A stretch of DNA of 64,000 bases, taken from positions 806,001-870,000 of the forward strand of contig CATNEN010000031.1 of the NCBI GenBank assembly GCA_950097015.1, given 5' to 3'. This document shows positions 38,201-47,573 of this stretch, in pieces; the stretch's first letter is position 1; every line of letters begins with the position of its first letter. This DNA comes from Macrostomum hystrix (lineage: Eukaryota; Platyhelminthes; Macrostomidae). The notes below the pieces were generated by a model. The model was not told the origin of the DNA, did not search any database, and worked only from the letters and a program-made list of their open reading frames with translations. A program made the position numbers and the translations under genes.

Positions 38201-39508
38201 TGGAAAAATGATAGAGTAGAGTAGAAGATATGGAAGTAGCTAAACTCCTATACACATGCACTTCGAGTTCGAGTAGAGTAGAAACTAGTTTGTAGCTTGA
38301 AGCCTGCAGGGTTTGTTGCGCAATTTTTTACGACAAAATTGTCTTTGTGTCTGTGTCTGGTCTTTTTCTTTATCTTGTTTTTTGTTTGCTTGCGCCAATT
38401 CCAATGCCAAATGCCGAATAATTTTTGAAGAAAAAAACATGACTGTCTGAAATGTGAGAATGCTGGCTGATGCCAATTGCCAAGTTGCCAACGAATTAAG
38501 AGAATGAAATGACAATAAAGCACGTCACTGACATTATTAGTCAGATTCGTGCCTCGTGTTTATTATAACTTATTAATTTATTCAATAGTATTATGCTTCG
38601 CAAATTATAATATTAAACAGCAACAGCAAGTCAAAGCCTTCAAGGGTCAAACAAAGCAGGGGGAAACAAATGACAAATATGTAAAAGAGGTATCTAGCAT
38701 GCATTTTAAAGCCGCAAGTTCATTTGTTATTTGTTTACGAAATTGACGCACAAACCGGTTTTTAAAAACCGGTTTCCTGAAAAATACGGTTTTTAAAACC
38801 GGTTAACCGGTTCTCAAAAGAGCACGGTTTTTGGCATCCCTAGTGGGGTGGTAGGGCAGTGGTGTGAGCACACTTCATACTCTAAATTGTCAAAAAGAGG
38901 TGTCAGAACTGATTTCAATATAAGAGTTGAAAGATAGGTGCCAACACGATGTGAGGAGGGGTGGGGAGGGGTGGTTCTATTCTAACTTTCAAAACTTTTG
39001 TTTTATAGATGACTTATAGAATTTTAAAATAAAGGATTCATGCAAGTCAAAGTCTCTTTGTCATCCACCCTCTGAGATATTGGATAGATCGTCATCTGGA
39101 TGACAAAGTTGTAAGATGACAAAGTGTCCAGGTACCAACTAACTGATATAAAAAGAACTAATTTAAATAAAATTAAAACTCTTAATAAAACTAGTGTTAT
39201 TTATTTTTTTGGTTTGCCTATTTTTTAAGACCCAAAACAAAAACAACTAAATCATAAAAGTCTGAATAAAATAATTGAAATTTTATAAGGCAAAAAGCTG
39301 AAAACTTATTATTCAGTATTCTTGAAACATCAACTTACCAGCGATAACAGTATTTAACTTCGGACTCCGCCTCAAGTGTATAGTTAACTGGGACATAGCT
39401 TGAATAGGGCAACAGTACTTTTGAAGTACTGATGCGAAAGTCAAGTGACAGTGATACAGGACAATTCGAAAAAGAAAGTAATGCAACAAGAATGAAATAA
39501 TTGCACAT
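22654..39508 (-). CDS. NUP210: Nuclear pore membrane glycoprotein NUP210 (gp210), complete
   Basis: Twelve exons join in phase to 5898 bp (1965 aa; human is 1887): 39339-39508, 32986-33113, 32762-32893, 32325-32690, 30943-31071, 30488-30852, 29400-30413, 28849-29163, 26842-27723, 25509-25748, 24289-25056, 22654-24042. NUP210 is a single-pass membrane nucleoporin that forms a lumenal ring of Ig-like (BIG2) repeats around the pore. Exon 1 encodes a signal peptide and the conserved KVLLP...NYTLEA...CYRW start. Exon 2 continues it (SPEVATVTPL). Exon 4 has GIKTGS and VRLLVM. Exon 6 has VEPSYLTFTALPGRRWVLDT. Exon 7 has the GGPQPWVLDP motif. The last exon has a transmembrane helix (FLYIGLGALIALLVIVFTA, about residues 1878-1896) and a 69-aa nucleo/cytoplasmic tail with an Ala run. 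Exon 1 is too short for ordinary ORF finding. It was placed by homology and by the phase-2 TG|G Trp codon completed by exon 2, across a 6.2-kb transposon-filled intron. Confidence 0.95.
24085..24262. repeat. Short minisatellite, 33-bp unit, NUP210 intron 11
   Basis: About five copies of a unit containing CTGCTCACTGCAGAACAGGC. It fills most of the 246-bp intron between exons 11 and 12. Confidence 0.95.
25095..25471. mobile_element. MITE-like element, copy 2, NUP210 intron 10
   Basis: The ends read CAGTAGACCACGGGCTATTT on the left and, reverse-complemented, CAGTAGAAAGACCACAGGGG on the right, beside TTAG and TTAA. The interior shares about 150 bp in inverted orientation with the element at 10460-10995. 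It is non-coding. A TTAA target is typical of piggyBac or Kolobok types, but with imperfect ends the superfamily stays open. Confidence 0.6.
26008..26275. repeat. Minisatellite, 17/22-bp units, NUP210 intron 9
   Basis: Alternating AACTTCCCAAACCTAGC (17 bp) and a form with an extra CTAGC. About 13 copies, followed by decayed related sequence to 26340. Confidence 0.92.
26345..26775. repeat. Foldback-like repeat in NUP210 intron 9
   Basis: TCGGCTGCTTCTTCGGCGGT at about 26361 is matched in inverted form near 26436-26462 (GGAAGCAGCCGA) and 26479-26502 (AAACCGCCGAAGAATC). Short direct motifs such as AGCATGGAATC also recur. It is probably a decayed foldback or MITE sequence. Overlapping open frames on both strands have no domain. 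Confidence 0.45.
27775..28640. repeat. Minisatellite, 29-bp unit, NUP210 intron 8
   Basis: The unit contains GGGGGTCAATGACTGACAGT then GTGTGAGCA. Point variants (GGCAG, GAAGG, GGACAG) recur in the same order in two blocks, showing a block duplication of about 240-270 bp inside the array. Confidence 0.96.
29204..29245. repeat. (AAT)n microsatellite, NUP210 intron 7
   Basis: About 14 uninterrupted AAT units within the 236-bp intron between exons 7 and 8. Confidence 0.95.
31095..32262. repeat. Minisatellite, 26-bp unit, about 45 copies, NUP210 intron 4
   Basis: The unit is GGATCTGGGAGAGTGACGGT then TGATGA, with GTGAAAG, CTCGGAG and AATATGG variants in recurring order, which marks block duplications. 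A 477-codon minus-strand frame runs through it and is an artefact of the repeat. Confidence 0.96.
34188..38842 (+). mobile_element. hAT-superfamily DNA transposon, apparently intact
   Basis: It is a 4655-bp element with 12-bp inverted ends (TAGGGATGCCAA) and a perfect 8-bp target duplication GTGGGGTG at 34180-34187 and 38843-38850. Subterminal regions (34202-34280 and about 38752-38822) carry clusters of AACCGGTT-type motifs, likely transposase-binding sites. It holds one uninterrupted transposase frame at 35876-37960. Perfect duplications and an open frame suggest recent insertion. Confidence 0.97.
35876..37960 (+). CDS. hAT transposase with BED zinc finger, 694 aa
   Basis: The frame is intact, from ATG at 35876 to TGA at 37958-37960. 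Residues about 8-50 form a BED-type zinc finger (CNIC ... HAHLKKLH). The RNase-H-like core shows LTLDEWTG with the first catalytic Asp (about residue 197) and CTTDGASVM with the second (about 258). These are followed by the CFAHAIHL motif typical of hAT transposases and by RTRWNS. The C-terminal hATC dimerisation region is present (PPTSVEAERAFSASG near residue 655). It catalyses excision and integration of the surrounding element through the 12-bp ends. It could be confused with host ZBED genes, but the TIRs and target duplication around it show it is a transposon. Confidence 0.96.
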   Translation: MSSLPKSSIWTNFQRISEKQASCNICKTTIQTKGGSTSAMHAHLKKLHDIKLPVSGTNTKSGNSRMPRATSSISQPLQDSQAAPTATAAAGPVVQAALAGPTPAKQSKIVEFLSRKPVDDNAIFARMVAKDGIAFRLFVTSEDIRSGLQARGVHVPKSRETIKARVMLFADSVEAEIKTDLCARRKCGERFALTLDEWTGINNRRYMNVNIHLANRSHHNLGLVRVHGSMNAEACLQLVTEHVSKFGVDVTKDIIACTTDGASVMVKFGRLIHAEHHLCFAHAIHLAVSDVLYCPVATAVTSTVSVSDVEADACDDAEVAMLWDLSDEGTDGNAMQLNPTIQELIVKVRDVVKCFRGKPVRNDTLQSFVKASHGSELSLILDCRTRWNSLLSMVDRFLLLLKPIQRALLQLDLEFPLDRQDIARLNEINQALKPVELIVKTLCQRDCTIVTAINAVEFAILKLSSQESDPAQDLSSSLKLRIQERSGPIVTAAKFLFQYGATDSKSELNAVKYTLIALAKKLELCAQPEDNADQTASESGAAAAGLNMNLELSTRSEELAASSLPAPVAACSRPAEAIDSNRANQQEVCIGLEDQLKLFLQQKNEQPRNRNQSMTLESRIGREIEFLRIAQQRGTLLTQLYQGLQLIPPTSVEAERAFSASGSFLSKVRSRLTDTTLSRLVMLRHYFLKRERDT

Positions 39509-40170
39509 CTCTTTAGAATTTTAAAGTTTTTAGGCTAATTTTCGTTGAACAGATAAAAGTAAAAAACACACGTAAATTGAAGTGACTACCAAAGGATCAT
39601 TGGCTACAATTACAAATACAAATATTAACAATTCATATTTATTCGTCAATCAACAATTGTATTCTTTTCAAATAATCGATTAACCACAAAAAGGTTCTCA
39701 AAAAAATACTTAAATGTAAATGACGTGATGCCCGGGCATGATTTACGCTTGCGCACTATTATACTGGTTTGCATTAAATTTAATTTGAAATTTTCGTGTC
39801 CTTTCATAGAATAGTATTTTTTAATAAAAGTAACGCCTTTGAAAGTCGGTGAACGTAGTTATAACAGTTTTTAGATCTTTGTACTGAGATTTATATGAAC
39901 TTCAATTACATAAATATGAAGCTAATTACGGCATACACCTGTGTTTGTTGATAATTTTAAAATTCGAAAATGTGTTTACAGGTCTTTTAATTTTAATTTA
40001 AATTAAATCACACACTTGCTTGGTTCGTGATTAGACCCACGATAATTATACGTTTTTATATATTTTAAAATAATAGGTGAATTATTTTCTATTTGTAAAA
40101 CATTTATTTCGTTCAGCTTTGTAGCCAAAAAGTTATTGGGCGTTGTGAAGTATATTCAACCAAATTGGAA
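39509..40170. promoter_or_regulatory. Putative shared promoter region between NUP210 and the CRK-type gene
   Basis: Only 662 bp separate the start codons of the minus-strand NUP210 gene and the plus-strand CRK-type gene, so both promoters and 5' UTRs must lie here unless upstream non-coding exons exist. The sequence is AT-rich, without an obvious CpG cluster or a single convincing TATA box. The role is inferred from position. Confidence 0.5.
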
Positions 40171-42492
40171 ATGACTCAAGAGTTACTAAACCTTGGAATA
40201 AAAGGAACCGAGGAGTAAGTATTTTAAGTTTATTTGTATTTTCTAGTTTTTAGCACCATAGAAAATAAATTTCGCACTTGCAAGATTCTGTTCAGCATGC
40301 TAGTATGATATTTTCCTTTTTACAACTTTTGTGTGTGATATTACTTTCATTATTTCTGCCATAGCTATCTTGAATTAAAAAAGACAGTTTTTGTTGTCCT
40401 ATGATTGAACTATAAACTGAGAATTATTAAAGGTGGTTTAAAAGCCAATTATGGCTTAAAGATTAGGAGTCTGAATGATTTCTAATTCTAAATAGAACAA
40501 TGGTGTCCTTAAGCTAGATAGAATGAAACAAAGTTCTATTGTTTCATTTCACCAAATTGTAAAATGGGTACCAGCATCAGCTTGTGTAACTCAGGGTGGG
40601 TGTGGTACCCTCCCTAGTCTATGGACTAAGCAGCTAACCATTTTTATATATGCCCCAAGCACTGTTACATCTTAAATACATATTTTCCTTTATGTCATGC
40701 TTATTGCTAAGTGGCATATTTTATGAAGCTTGTCATGAGTATTCTTGTTTACTAATATTTTCTTCTCATTTTAGTTGGTACTTTGGCAACATTATGCGTG
40801 AGCAGGCAAATGAAATTTTGCTCAATGGTGATGTTGGAATGTACCTGGTTCGTGGCAGTAGAACTGAGCCAGGCAGTTTTGCTCTGAGTGTTCGGTAAGT
40901 CTTTTATATTTGATTTTTATCCAACTCCCTGCTTGTGTATGCACTGTCACAAAACTTATTCAATTTCAGGGACAAACAAAAGGCCAATCACTACAAAATC
41001 TTTGCCATTCCATGCAAAACTCAAGCTGGCTTTAAATTTAAGATTGGTTCTCTGGAGTTTATCTCGATTCATCATATACTTGAGTACTACAAGAAGAGTA
41101 AGCTGGCTGACTCCAACCTCACTGTGCCTGTGAGTCTGCTCTTTGACTTATATTAAAGCACCTTTTATTCAAATATCATGACTTTATGACCGACTGTATG
41201 ATTCTGAGGGGCTAAAGTTAATAATGTTCCCTTTATGAAGGCTCCGCGTCCATTATACCGAGCTAAGATTGATTATCGACCCGACTCGGACGCCGCCACT
41301 GTTGGCCTGCGACGCAACGAATGCGTCCTGTTTCTAGATTTGACAATGAAATCAGACGGCAGGGAGGATACCGAATGGTGGCACGTAGTGAAGCGAAACT
41401 CGGGTAGGGAAATTGTACTTTTTGCTCTGCTTCTGTGTTCTATTGCTTCAGACACTATTCATACTACTCATAGTAACTTGAAGTAGCTTCATGTCGAACA
41501 GCTAGCCATGAATACCAGACAGCTAGCCATGAATATCAGACAGCTAGCCATGAATATCAGACAGTTAGCCATGAATATCAGATAGCTAGCCATGAATATC
41601 AGACAGTTAGCCATGAATATCAGACAGCTAGCCATGAATATCAGACAGCTAGCCATGAATATCAGACAGCTAGCCATGAATATCAGACAGCTAGCCATGA
41701 ATATCAGACAGTTAAGCGTGTATTATGCAAGCTTGAAAGTGATATTGGTCTAATCATATTACCATAAATTCCATTGATATGATCAGGTGAGGTGAGCTTC
41801 GTCCCGAAGTCCTGCCTTCGCCAGTGCAATCCGGGCGAAGCTGACGACAGCAAATTCGGCGTACTTCGCCAGCTTAATCTGCCATTCGATGTTGAAGCCA
41901 TGCGAGCTCGAAATCCCAATATATTTGATTCTAGCCAACTGCGACTGGAGGTTGGGGATCAGATCCGCGTGAAGCAGGTATTATCCCATTTATAATATCC
42001 TTAACATTTTTTGCTAGAATCGGTGATTAGAGCTTTGTACTTCTGATCAAGAGGTCCAGAGTTCGAATCTCAGTCCTTGGGAAACCATTTGTGTCGCCGA
42101 GAAACACGCTTAATCAGTCTCAGTCCTTGTGTAGCCAGGTGTACACAGGCTTTAAAAGCTGCGGCTGTGCCAGGGCCGGTACATCTAGCCATCTTGGTCG
42201 TGTATAATTTCCATATATTTCTGTCTAAGATAAAATTTTGAATTGCATCTCTCAGGTTATTCAAGACACTCCAGAGCTGTGGTTTGGCGTCAACCTACGC
42301 AGCAAAGCTGAAGGCGTTTTCCCATTCAACTACGTCCGGCCGCTCTCCCAGGAGCTGTCGGCTGGCACCGAGAACTGTCGCCACTCGGCTATTTCCAGCA
42401 ACAGCGCCGCCTCCTCCGGCCGGCTTGGCAACAGGACAAGCAACCGGGCTTCTGGCTGCACTCTGGATGAGCATCCAGAAGATGCCCACTGA
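40171..42492 (+). CDS. CRK: CRK-type adaptor, SH2-SH3-SH3, 304 aa
   Basis: Six exons join in phase: 40171-40214, 40775-40894, 40970-41129, 41241-41403, 41787-41977, 42256-42492. CRK adaptors link tyrosine-phosphorylated scaffolds (p130Cas, paxillin) through SH2 to C3G or DOCK through the first SH3. The SH2 domain (about residues 16-108) begins WYFG and has the phosphotyrosine-binding Arg in YLVRGS, then HYKIF and LEYYKK. SH3N (about 110-180) has ECVLFLDL and the double Trp EWWHV. SH3C (about 187-253) has LRLEVGD and FPFNYVRPL, close to the vertebrate LALEVGE and FPFTHVRLL. The C-terminal 50 residues are low-complexity. SH3N lacks the usual PxxY Tyr (VPKSC instead of VPYVEKY). Total length equals human CRK-II. 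CRK versus CRKL cannot be separated for an invertebrate. Confidence 0.93.
41489..41712. repeat. Minisatellite, 21-bp unit, CRK intron 4
   Basis: About ten copies of CAGCTAGCCATGAATATCAG plus A, nearly perfect. They occupy most of the intron between the two SH3 coding exons. Confidence 0.96.
42015..42235 (+). mobile_element. tRNA-derived SINE in CRK intron 5
   Basis: The head is tRNA-like: box A region GGTGATTAGAGC, anticodon-arm CTTCTGATCAAG and box B region AGTTCGAATC. It is followed by a body with CACGCTTAATCAGTCTCAG and GTGTAGCCAGGTGTACAC, a layout and sequence style typical of tRNA-derived SINEs with a conserved central domain. Boundaries and family are uncertain, and no clear target duplication was found. 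Confidence 0.55.
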
Positions 42493-42509
42493 TTCAACAC
42501 TGATTCAGC

Positions 42510-43603
42510 CATCACTGACATCCCAATGCTGACATGTCTCAGCCATCACTGACATGTCTCAGCCATCACTGACATGTCTCAGCCATCACTGACATCCCAA
42601 TGCTGACATGTCTCAGCCATCACTGACATGTCTCAGCCATCACTGACATGTCTCAGCCATCACTGACATCCCAATGCTGACATGTCTCAGCCATCACTGA
42701 CATCCCAATGCTGACATGTCTCAGCCATCACTGACATGTCTCAGCCATCACTGACATGTCTCAGCCATCACTGACATGTCTCAGCCATCACTGACATGTC
42801 TCAGCCATCACTGACATGTCTCAGCCATCACTGACATCCCAATGCTGACATGTCTCAGCCATCACTGACATCCCCCAATGCTGACATGTCTCAGCCATCA
42901 CTGACATCCCAATGCTGACATGTCTCAGCCATCACTGACATCCCCCAATGCTGACATGTCTCAGCCATCACTGACATCCCAATGCTGACATGTCTCAGCC
43001 ATCACTGACATCCCCCAATGCTGACATGTCTCAGCCATCACTGACATCCCAATGCTGACATGTCTCAGCCATCACTGACATCCCCCAATGCTGACATGTC
43101 TCAGCCATCACTGACATGTCTCAGCCATCACTGACATGTCTCAGCCATCACTGACATCCCCCAATGCTGACATGTCTCAGCCATCACTGACATGTCTCAG
43201 CCATCACTGACATGTCTCAGCCATCACTGACATGTCTCAGCCATCACTGACATGTCTCAGCCATCACTGACATCCCAATGCTGACATGTCTCAGCCATCA
43301 CTGACATCCCCCAATGCTGACATGTCTCAGCCATCACTGACATGTCTCAGCCATCACTGACATCCCCCAATGCTGACATGTCTCAGCCATCACTGACATC
43401 CCATTGCTGACATGTCTCAGCCATCACTGACATCCCAATGCTGACATGTCTCAGCCATCACTGACATCCCCCAATGCTGACATGTCTCAGCCATCACTGA
43501 CATGTCTCAGCCATCACTGACATGTCTCAGCCATCACTGACATGTCTTAGCCATCACTGACATGTCTCAGCCATCACTGACATGTCTCAGCCATCACTCA
43601 CAC
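42510..43603. repeat. Compound minisatellite, 20-bp and 34-36-bp units
   Basis: Two units alternate: GACATGTCTCAGCCATCACT alone, and the same joined to GACATCCCAATGCT or GACATCCCCCAATGCT. The array starts about 20 bp after the CRK stop codon, so it is probably in the 3' UTR or immediately downstream. Confidence 0.96.
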
Positions 43604-43606
43604 CCT

Positions 43607-44230
43607 TAACGTGATGGCTTAGCTTGTACTCTAGATAATAAGAGTTCAAATGATACATCCTAGTAATATTTTTATTAATAACGTATAATTATATTTATAT
43701 TTAATTTTTTAATTAAATTGGACACCAATAGCAAGATTTGTGCAAATGTCAATAGAATTTTTTCACTTTGTTGTATTTAGTAATTTTTTGTTAAGCTTTT
43801 TCGATAAGCAAACTAAATTTTGCAATAGTTGTGAATAGTGTCCTTTTTAAAACGAGTTGACTCTTTTTTCCGAAAGTTGTTGCATGCTTTGTCTGTTTAA
43901 TTCATAATCTCTCAAGATTATATAGAAACTCATTATTGGTGCTAAGCAATTGACAGTTCATTAGTTGCAATAACCTAGATTTGTAAATTATATTTTACAA
44001 TTTTTTATGCAGAGTTCACATGTAAGATTTTATTATCTCATTTTACAGTGCTGAAAAAACAATGCCTGCACTTTTTTTGTTTAGCTTTACTCTTGATGCC
44101 TGGCTTATTTACCTAGTTGGCAATTTAGCGACTACTGTTCGTGTTCATTGGTCGATATGTTTAGTCAATTCAAATATAACTCGGCGACGCCATCAACTTG
44201 TATTCCGAAACACTGTCGCATTATATACAC
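43607..44230. other. AT-rich gene-free stretch
   Basis: AT-rich non-coding sequence between two minisatellites. I see no exon, RNA gene or transposon end. Confidence 0.45.
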
Positions 44231-44235
44231 ATTAC

Positions 44236-45016
44236 TAACAGCCATTCACACACATACTGTGACTGTACCAACAGCCATTCACACACATACTGTGACTGTA
44301 CCAACAGCCATTCACACACATACTGTGACTGTACCAACAGCCATTCACACACACACTGTGACTGTACCAACAGCCATTCACACACACACTGTGACTGTAC
44401 CAACAGCCATTCACACACATACTGTGACTGTACCAACAGCCATTCACACACACTGTGACTGTACCAACAGCCATTCACACATACTGTGACTGTACCAACA
44501 GCCATTCACACATACTGTGACTGTACCAACAGCCATTCACACACATACTGTGACTGTACTAACAGCCATTCACACACATACTGTGACTGTACTAACAGCC
44601 ATTCACACACATACTGTGACTGTACCAACAGCCATTCACACACACTGTGACTGTACCAACAGCCATTCACACATACTGTGACTGTACCAACAGCCATTCA
44701 CACATACTGTGACTGTACCAACAGCCATTCACACACATACTGTGACTGTACTAACAGCCATTCACACACATACTGTGACTGTACTAACAGCCATTCACAC
44801 ACACACTGTGACTGTACTAACAGCCATTCACACACACACTGTGACTGTACTAACAGCCATTCACACACAACTGTGACTGTACTAACAGCCATTCACACAC
44901 ACACTGTGACTGTACTAACAGCCATTCACACACACACTGTGACTGTACTAACAGCCATTCACACACACACTGTGACTGTACTAACAGCCATTCACACACA
45001 CACTGTGACTGTACTG
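44236..45016. repeat. Minisatellite, 29-33-bp unit, about 25 copies
   Basis: The unit contains ACAGCCATTCACACACATAC then TGTGACTGTACCA. Length variants arise from the number of AC steps. His/Thr-rich and Cys-rich frames on either strand are repeat artefacts. Confidence 0.96.
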
Positions 45017-45213
45017 CACTACTGACAGCAGCTCAAATTTCAGTAGGCAGATGCGGGTATAGCGAATACTAATATTATATTAATTCAAGTATGCGACTTC
45101 ACCATGCAGGCTTTTCATAGTCAGAATTACGGGATTAAATCACGCAGCTTGCAATGAGCTGTGCCTGATCAAAGCCTAAGGAATGAGCAGATTGAGGAGG
45201 TTTCTTGGACTCC

Positions 45214-47290
45214 TCAATAGTAGTTGAAGGTTTTCTTTGCCAGTCCGCGTTGGCGCATGCTAAAGAGGCCATCTTTTCGATTCGGGCAGCTGCAACTAAT
45301 GAGTTCTCTGGCTAGGTGCGCACACACAAATCACTATTACCTGGGAGTCCTGAGCTGTGCCAGTTAGCGAACTGGCTGATTAAGGCCCAGCCCCAAGCGA
45401 ATCGACAGCCATGTGGTCAAGTGGAGCCAAGTCTGCAACGTAAATCACAGCCTCTTCAATCACTGTTGCATCACATTCGCGAGCACGCAACCTGGCTGCC
45501 ACTTCACACCTGGCAGCGAAGGAGGCGCCGCGTCGAGACATCCTCTTGATGAGGAGGAACTCTCTCTCCTCCGGATTCCCTTCTTCCAGCCTCCCAGTGG
45601 ACTGAGGCCTCTTCATTAAAAGTCTGTTAGCTCAAGCCTGTTCTCCATATCACTCTTATCCCTGTGATACAATCGATCTCGCCTACGGGCAAGTCGACGG
45701 ACTGCGTGTCAGTCAGCATGGGGTCTCTCTGGGGGCCATGGAAACTGCGCGCATTGTACAGTGCTCTCGTCTGGGGTTCGTTGTCTGCAGACCAAATTGG
45801 GAAGCATTGTCCGATGGCGCAGACTCAGTCTAAGTGGAATCTGTGTTCCTCAGCCTTCAATAAACTTTTAGCTATGAAAATAATTACGAATTAGTAGACT
45901 AAAAATCTGAGTTAAAAGAGCAACTCGGATTGCTCTTGTGTACAAAGATCTGAGCGCAGTTAGATTAAGATCTGAGCACAGCTAGGTTTAGATCTGAGCA
46001 CAGTTAGATTGAGATCTGAGCACAGTTAGATTAAGATCTGAGCACAGCTAGGTTTAGATCTGAGCACAGTTAGGTTAAGATCTGGGCACAGTTAGATTAA
46101 GATCTGGGCACAGTTAGATTAAGATCTGGGCACAGTTAGGTTAAGATCTCAGCACAGTTAGATTAAGATCTGGGCACAGTTTGGTTAAGATCTGGGCACA
46201 GCTAGGTTAAGATCTGAGCACAGTTAGATTAAGATCTGGGCACAGTTAGATTGAGATCTGAGCACAGTTAGATTGAGATCTGAGCACAGTTAGATTAAGA
46301 TCTGGGCACAGTTAGATTAAGATCTGAGCACAGTTAGATTAAGATCTGGGCACAGTTAGATTAAGATCTGAGCACAGTTAGATTAAGATCTGAGCGTAGT
46401 TAGATTAAGATCTGAGCGTAGTTAGATTGAGATCTGAGCCCAGTTAGATTAAGATCTGGGCACAGTTAGATTAAGATCTGAGCACAGTTAGATTAAGATC
46501 TGGGCACAGTTAGATTAAGATCTGAGCACAGTTAGATTAAGATCTGAGCGTAGTTAGATTAAGATCTGGGCACAGTTTGGTTAAGATCTGGGCACAGCTA
46601 GGTTAAGATCTGAGCACAGTTAGATTAAGATCTGAGCACAGTTAGATTAAGATCTGAGCACAGTTAGGTTAAGATCTCAGCACAGTTAGATTGAGATCTG
46701 AGCACAGTTAGATTGAGATCTGAGCACAGTTAGATTGAGATCTGAGCACAGTTTGATTAAGATCTGAGCACAGTTAGATTAAGATTTGAGAACAGTTAGC
46801 TTGTGAGCATTGAGGCCAGAGACCGAGAGACCGAGCAAGACGCCATGAAGTCGCTCAGTCGGAGGCCAATGGATTGAGTTCTGGTATTACTCAGAAAGAA
46901 AAAAAATAAGAAAGCCTCAGACCTAGAAAGGCTCAAATATTGTGACTGCTACTCACAGTTGGTCCAGCAGCTCGCTTGCCAGCGCTTCCTGTGAGCTCAG
47001 ACACACTCAACTGCCATTATCTGGCGCCAAGCCCGCACCTCTAGTTGCTACCCGAGGACTGCTCCACCCCCCTCATGACATCGAGTAGCTGTTCCTTCAC
47101 ATCCTTTCACGGGCGACAACTTCTGCAATATCTTTCGACACTCTTGTGCGGGAAGCCAGAGGTTGCAGAAGAAGATGAAGAATAGAATTGATTTGGGAGG
47201 CTGCGGGATGCTTGTGAATAGGTGCGAAAATCTGAAATTATGTTTGGCCACATGGCGACTTCCTGCCGCCGTCATTTGCCCCATCCCTCC
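45214..47290 (-). other. Possible small multi-exon gene, structure unresolved
   Basis: Several segments look like coding exons on the minus strand. 45214-45289 reads CPNRKDGLFSMRQRGLAKK and ends at a stop behind a good TTGCAG acceptor. 45412-45616 is rich in Arg and Ala and predicted helical. About 45700-45836 follows a CACTTAG acceptor. 46957-47010 ends in a consensus GTGAGT donor, and about 47018-47090 can encode a helix (KEQLLDVM). Several frames are open in each segment and I could not join them uniquely. Introns would be very short, except one holding the 45944-46800 minisatellite. I do not recognise the protein. The plus strand of 45606-45833 is also open, so even the strand is not certain. 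Confidence 0.25.
45944..46800. repeat. Minisatellite, 22-bp unit, about 39 copies, with an AGATCT in nearly every unit
   Basis: The unit is AGATCTGAGCACAGTTAGAT plus TA, with GGG, GCG and TTTGG variants. AGATCT recurs about every 22 bp, so BglII would cut the array into a ladder. Confidence 0.96.
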
Positions 47291-47573
47291 CTCGACCTCT
47301 ATTAGGACCCCCTGCTGAGCTCGCGACAGCCTGGTTGACGCGGGTTCGTGCCCCGCTCACACCCGCACACTACTCACAGCTAGCATGGATTGTTCCCTTG
47401 TCCTCTGGAGGGCGCCGTTTTTTTTAATCTCCGCCGACCGGTCCAGCCACCCCCACCCCGCCCCGCCCCGCCCCCTGCTGAGACCGGCCGTCATAAATGC
47501 GAGTCACTTCAGCAATATTCAAATCAAATCGGGGAGGAGCTGGCCTCACCTTTCACCTCTGTGCTACATGTCT

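Larger units (their letters stand above)
34000..39136. mobile_element. Outer non-autonomous DNA transposon split by the hAT insertion
   Basis: The ends are inverted: GGATCCTAGACACTT and CGTCATCTTACAACTTTG on the left, and GGTACCTGGACACTTTGTCA as the reverse complement of the right end. An 8-bp direct repeat AACTAACT flanks both sides (33992-33999, 39137-39144). Without the nested hAT the element is about 0.47 kb and encodes nothing recognisable. The left end also carries tandem copies of CATCTTACAACTTTGT. An 8-bp duplication fits hAT-, P- or Merlin-like elements. The superfamily is undecided. Confidence 0.75.
33114..39338. other. NUP210 intron 1, 6.2 kb, containing nested transposons
   Basis: The intron is bounded by donor GTAAGT at exon 1 and an AG acceptor at exon 2 on the minus strand. 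Of its 6225 bp, about 5.1 kb is the outer element plus the nested hAT. The remainder (33114-33991, 39145-39338) is AT-rich with no exon seen. Confidence 0.85.

Noticed and set aside
45380-45616. Similarity of a minus-strand 78-codon frame to bacterial RecX
   Set aside because: Only a loose helical Arg/Ala pattern is shared. RecX is not expected in animals, and other frames of the same segment are equally open.
47330-47375. tRNA-like box B (GGGTTCGTGCCC)
   Set aside because: No convincing cloverleaf or box A upstream.
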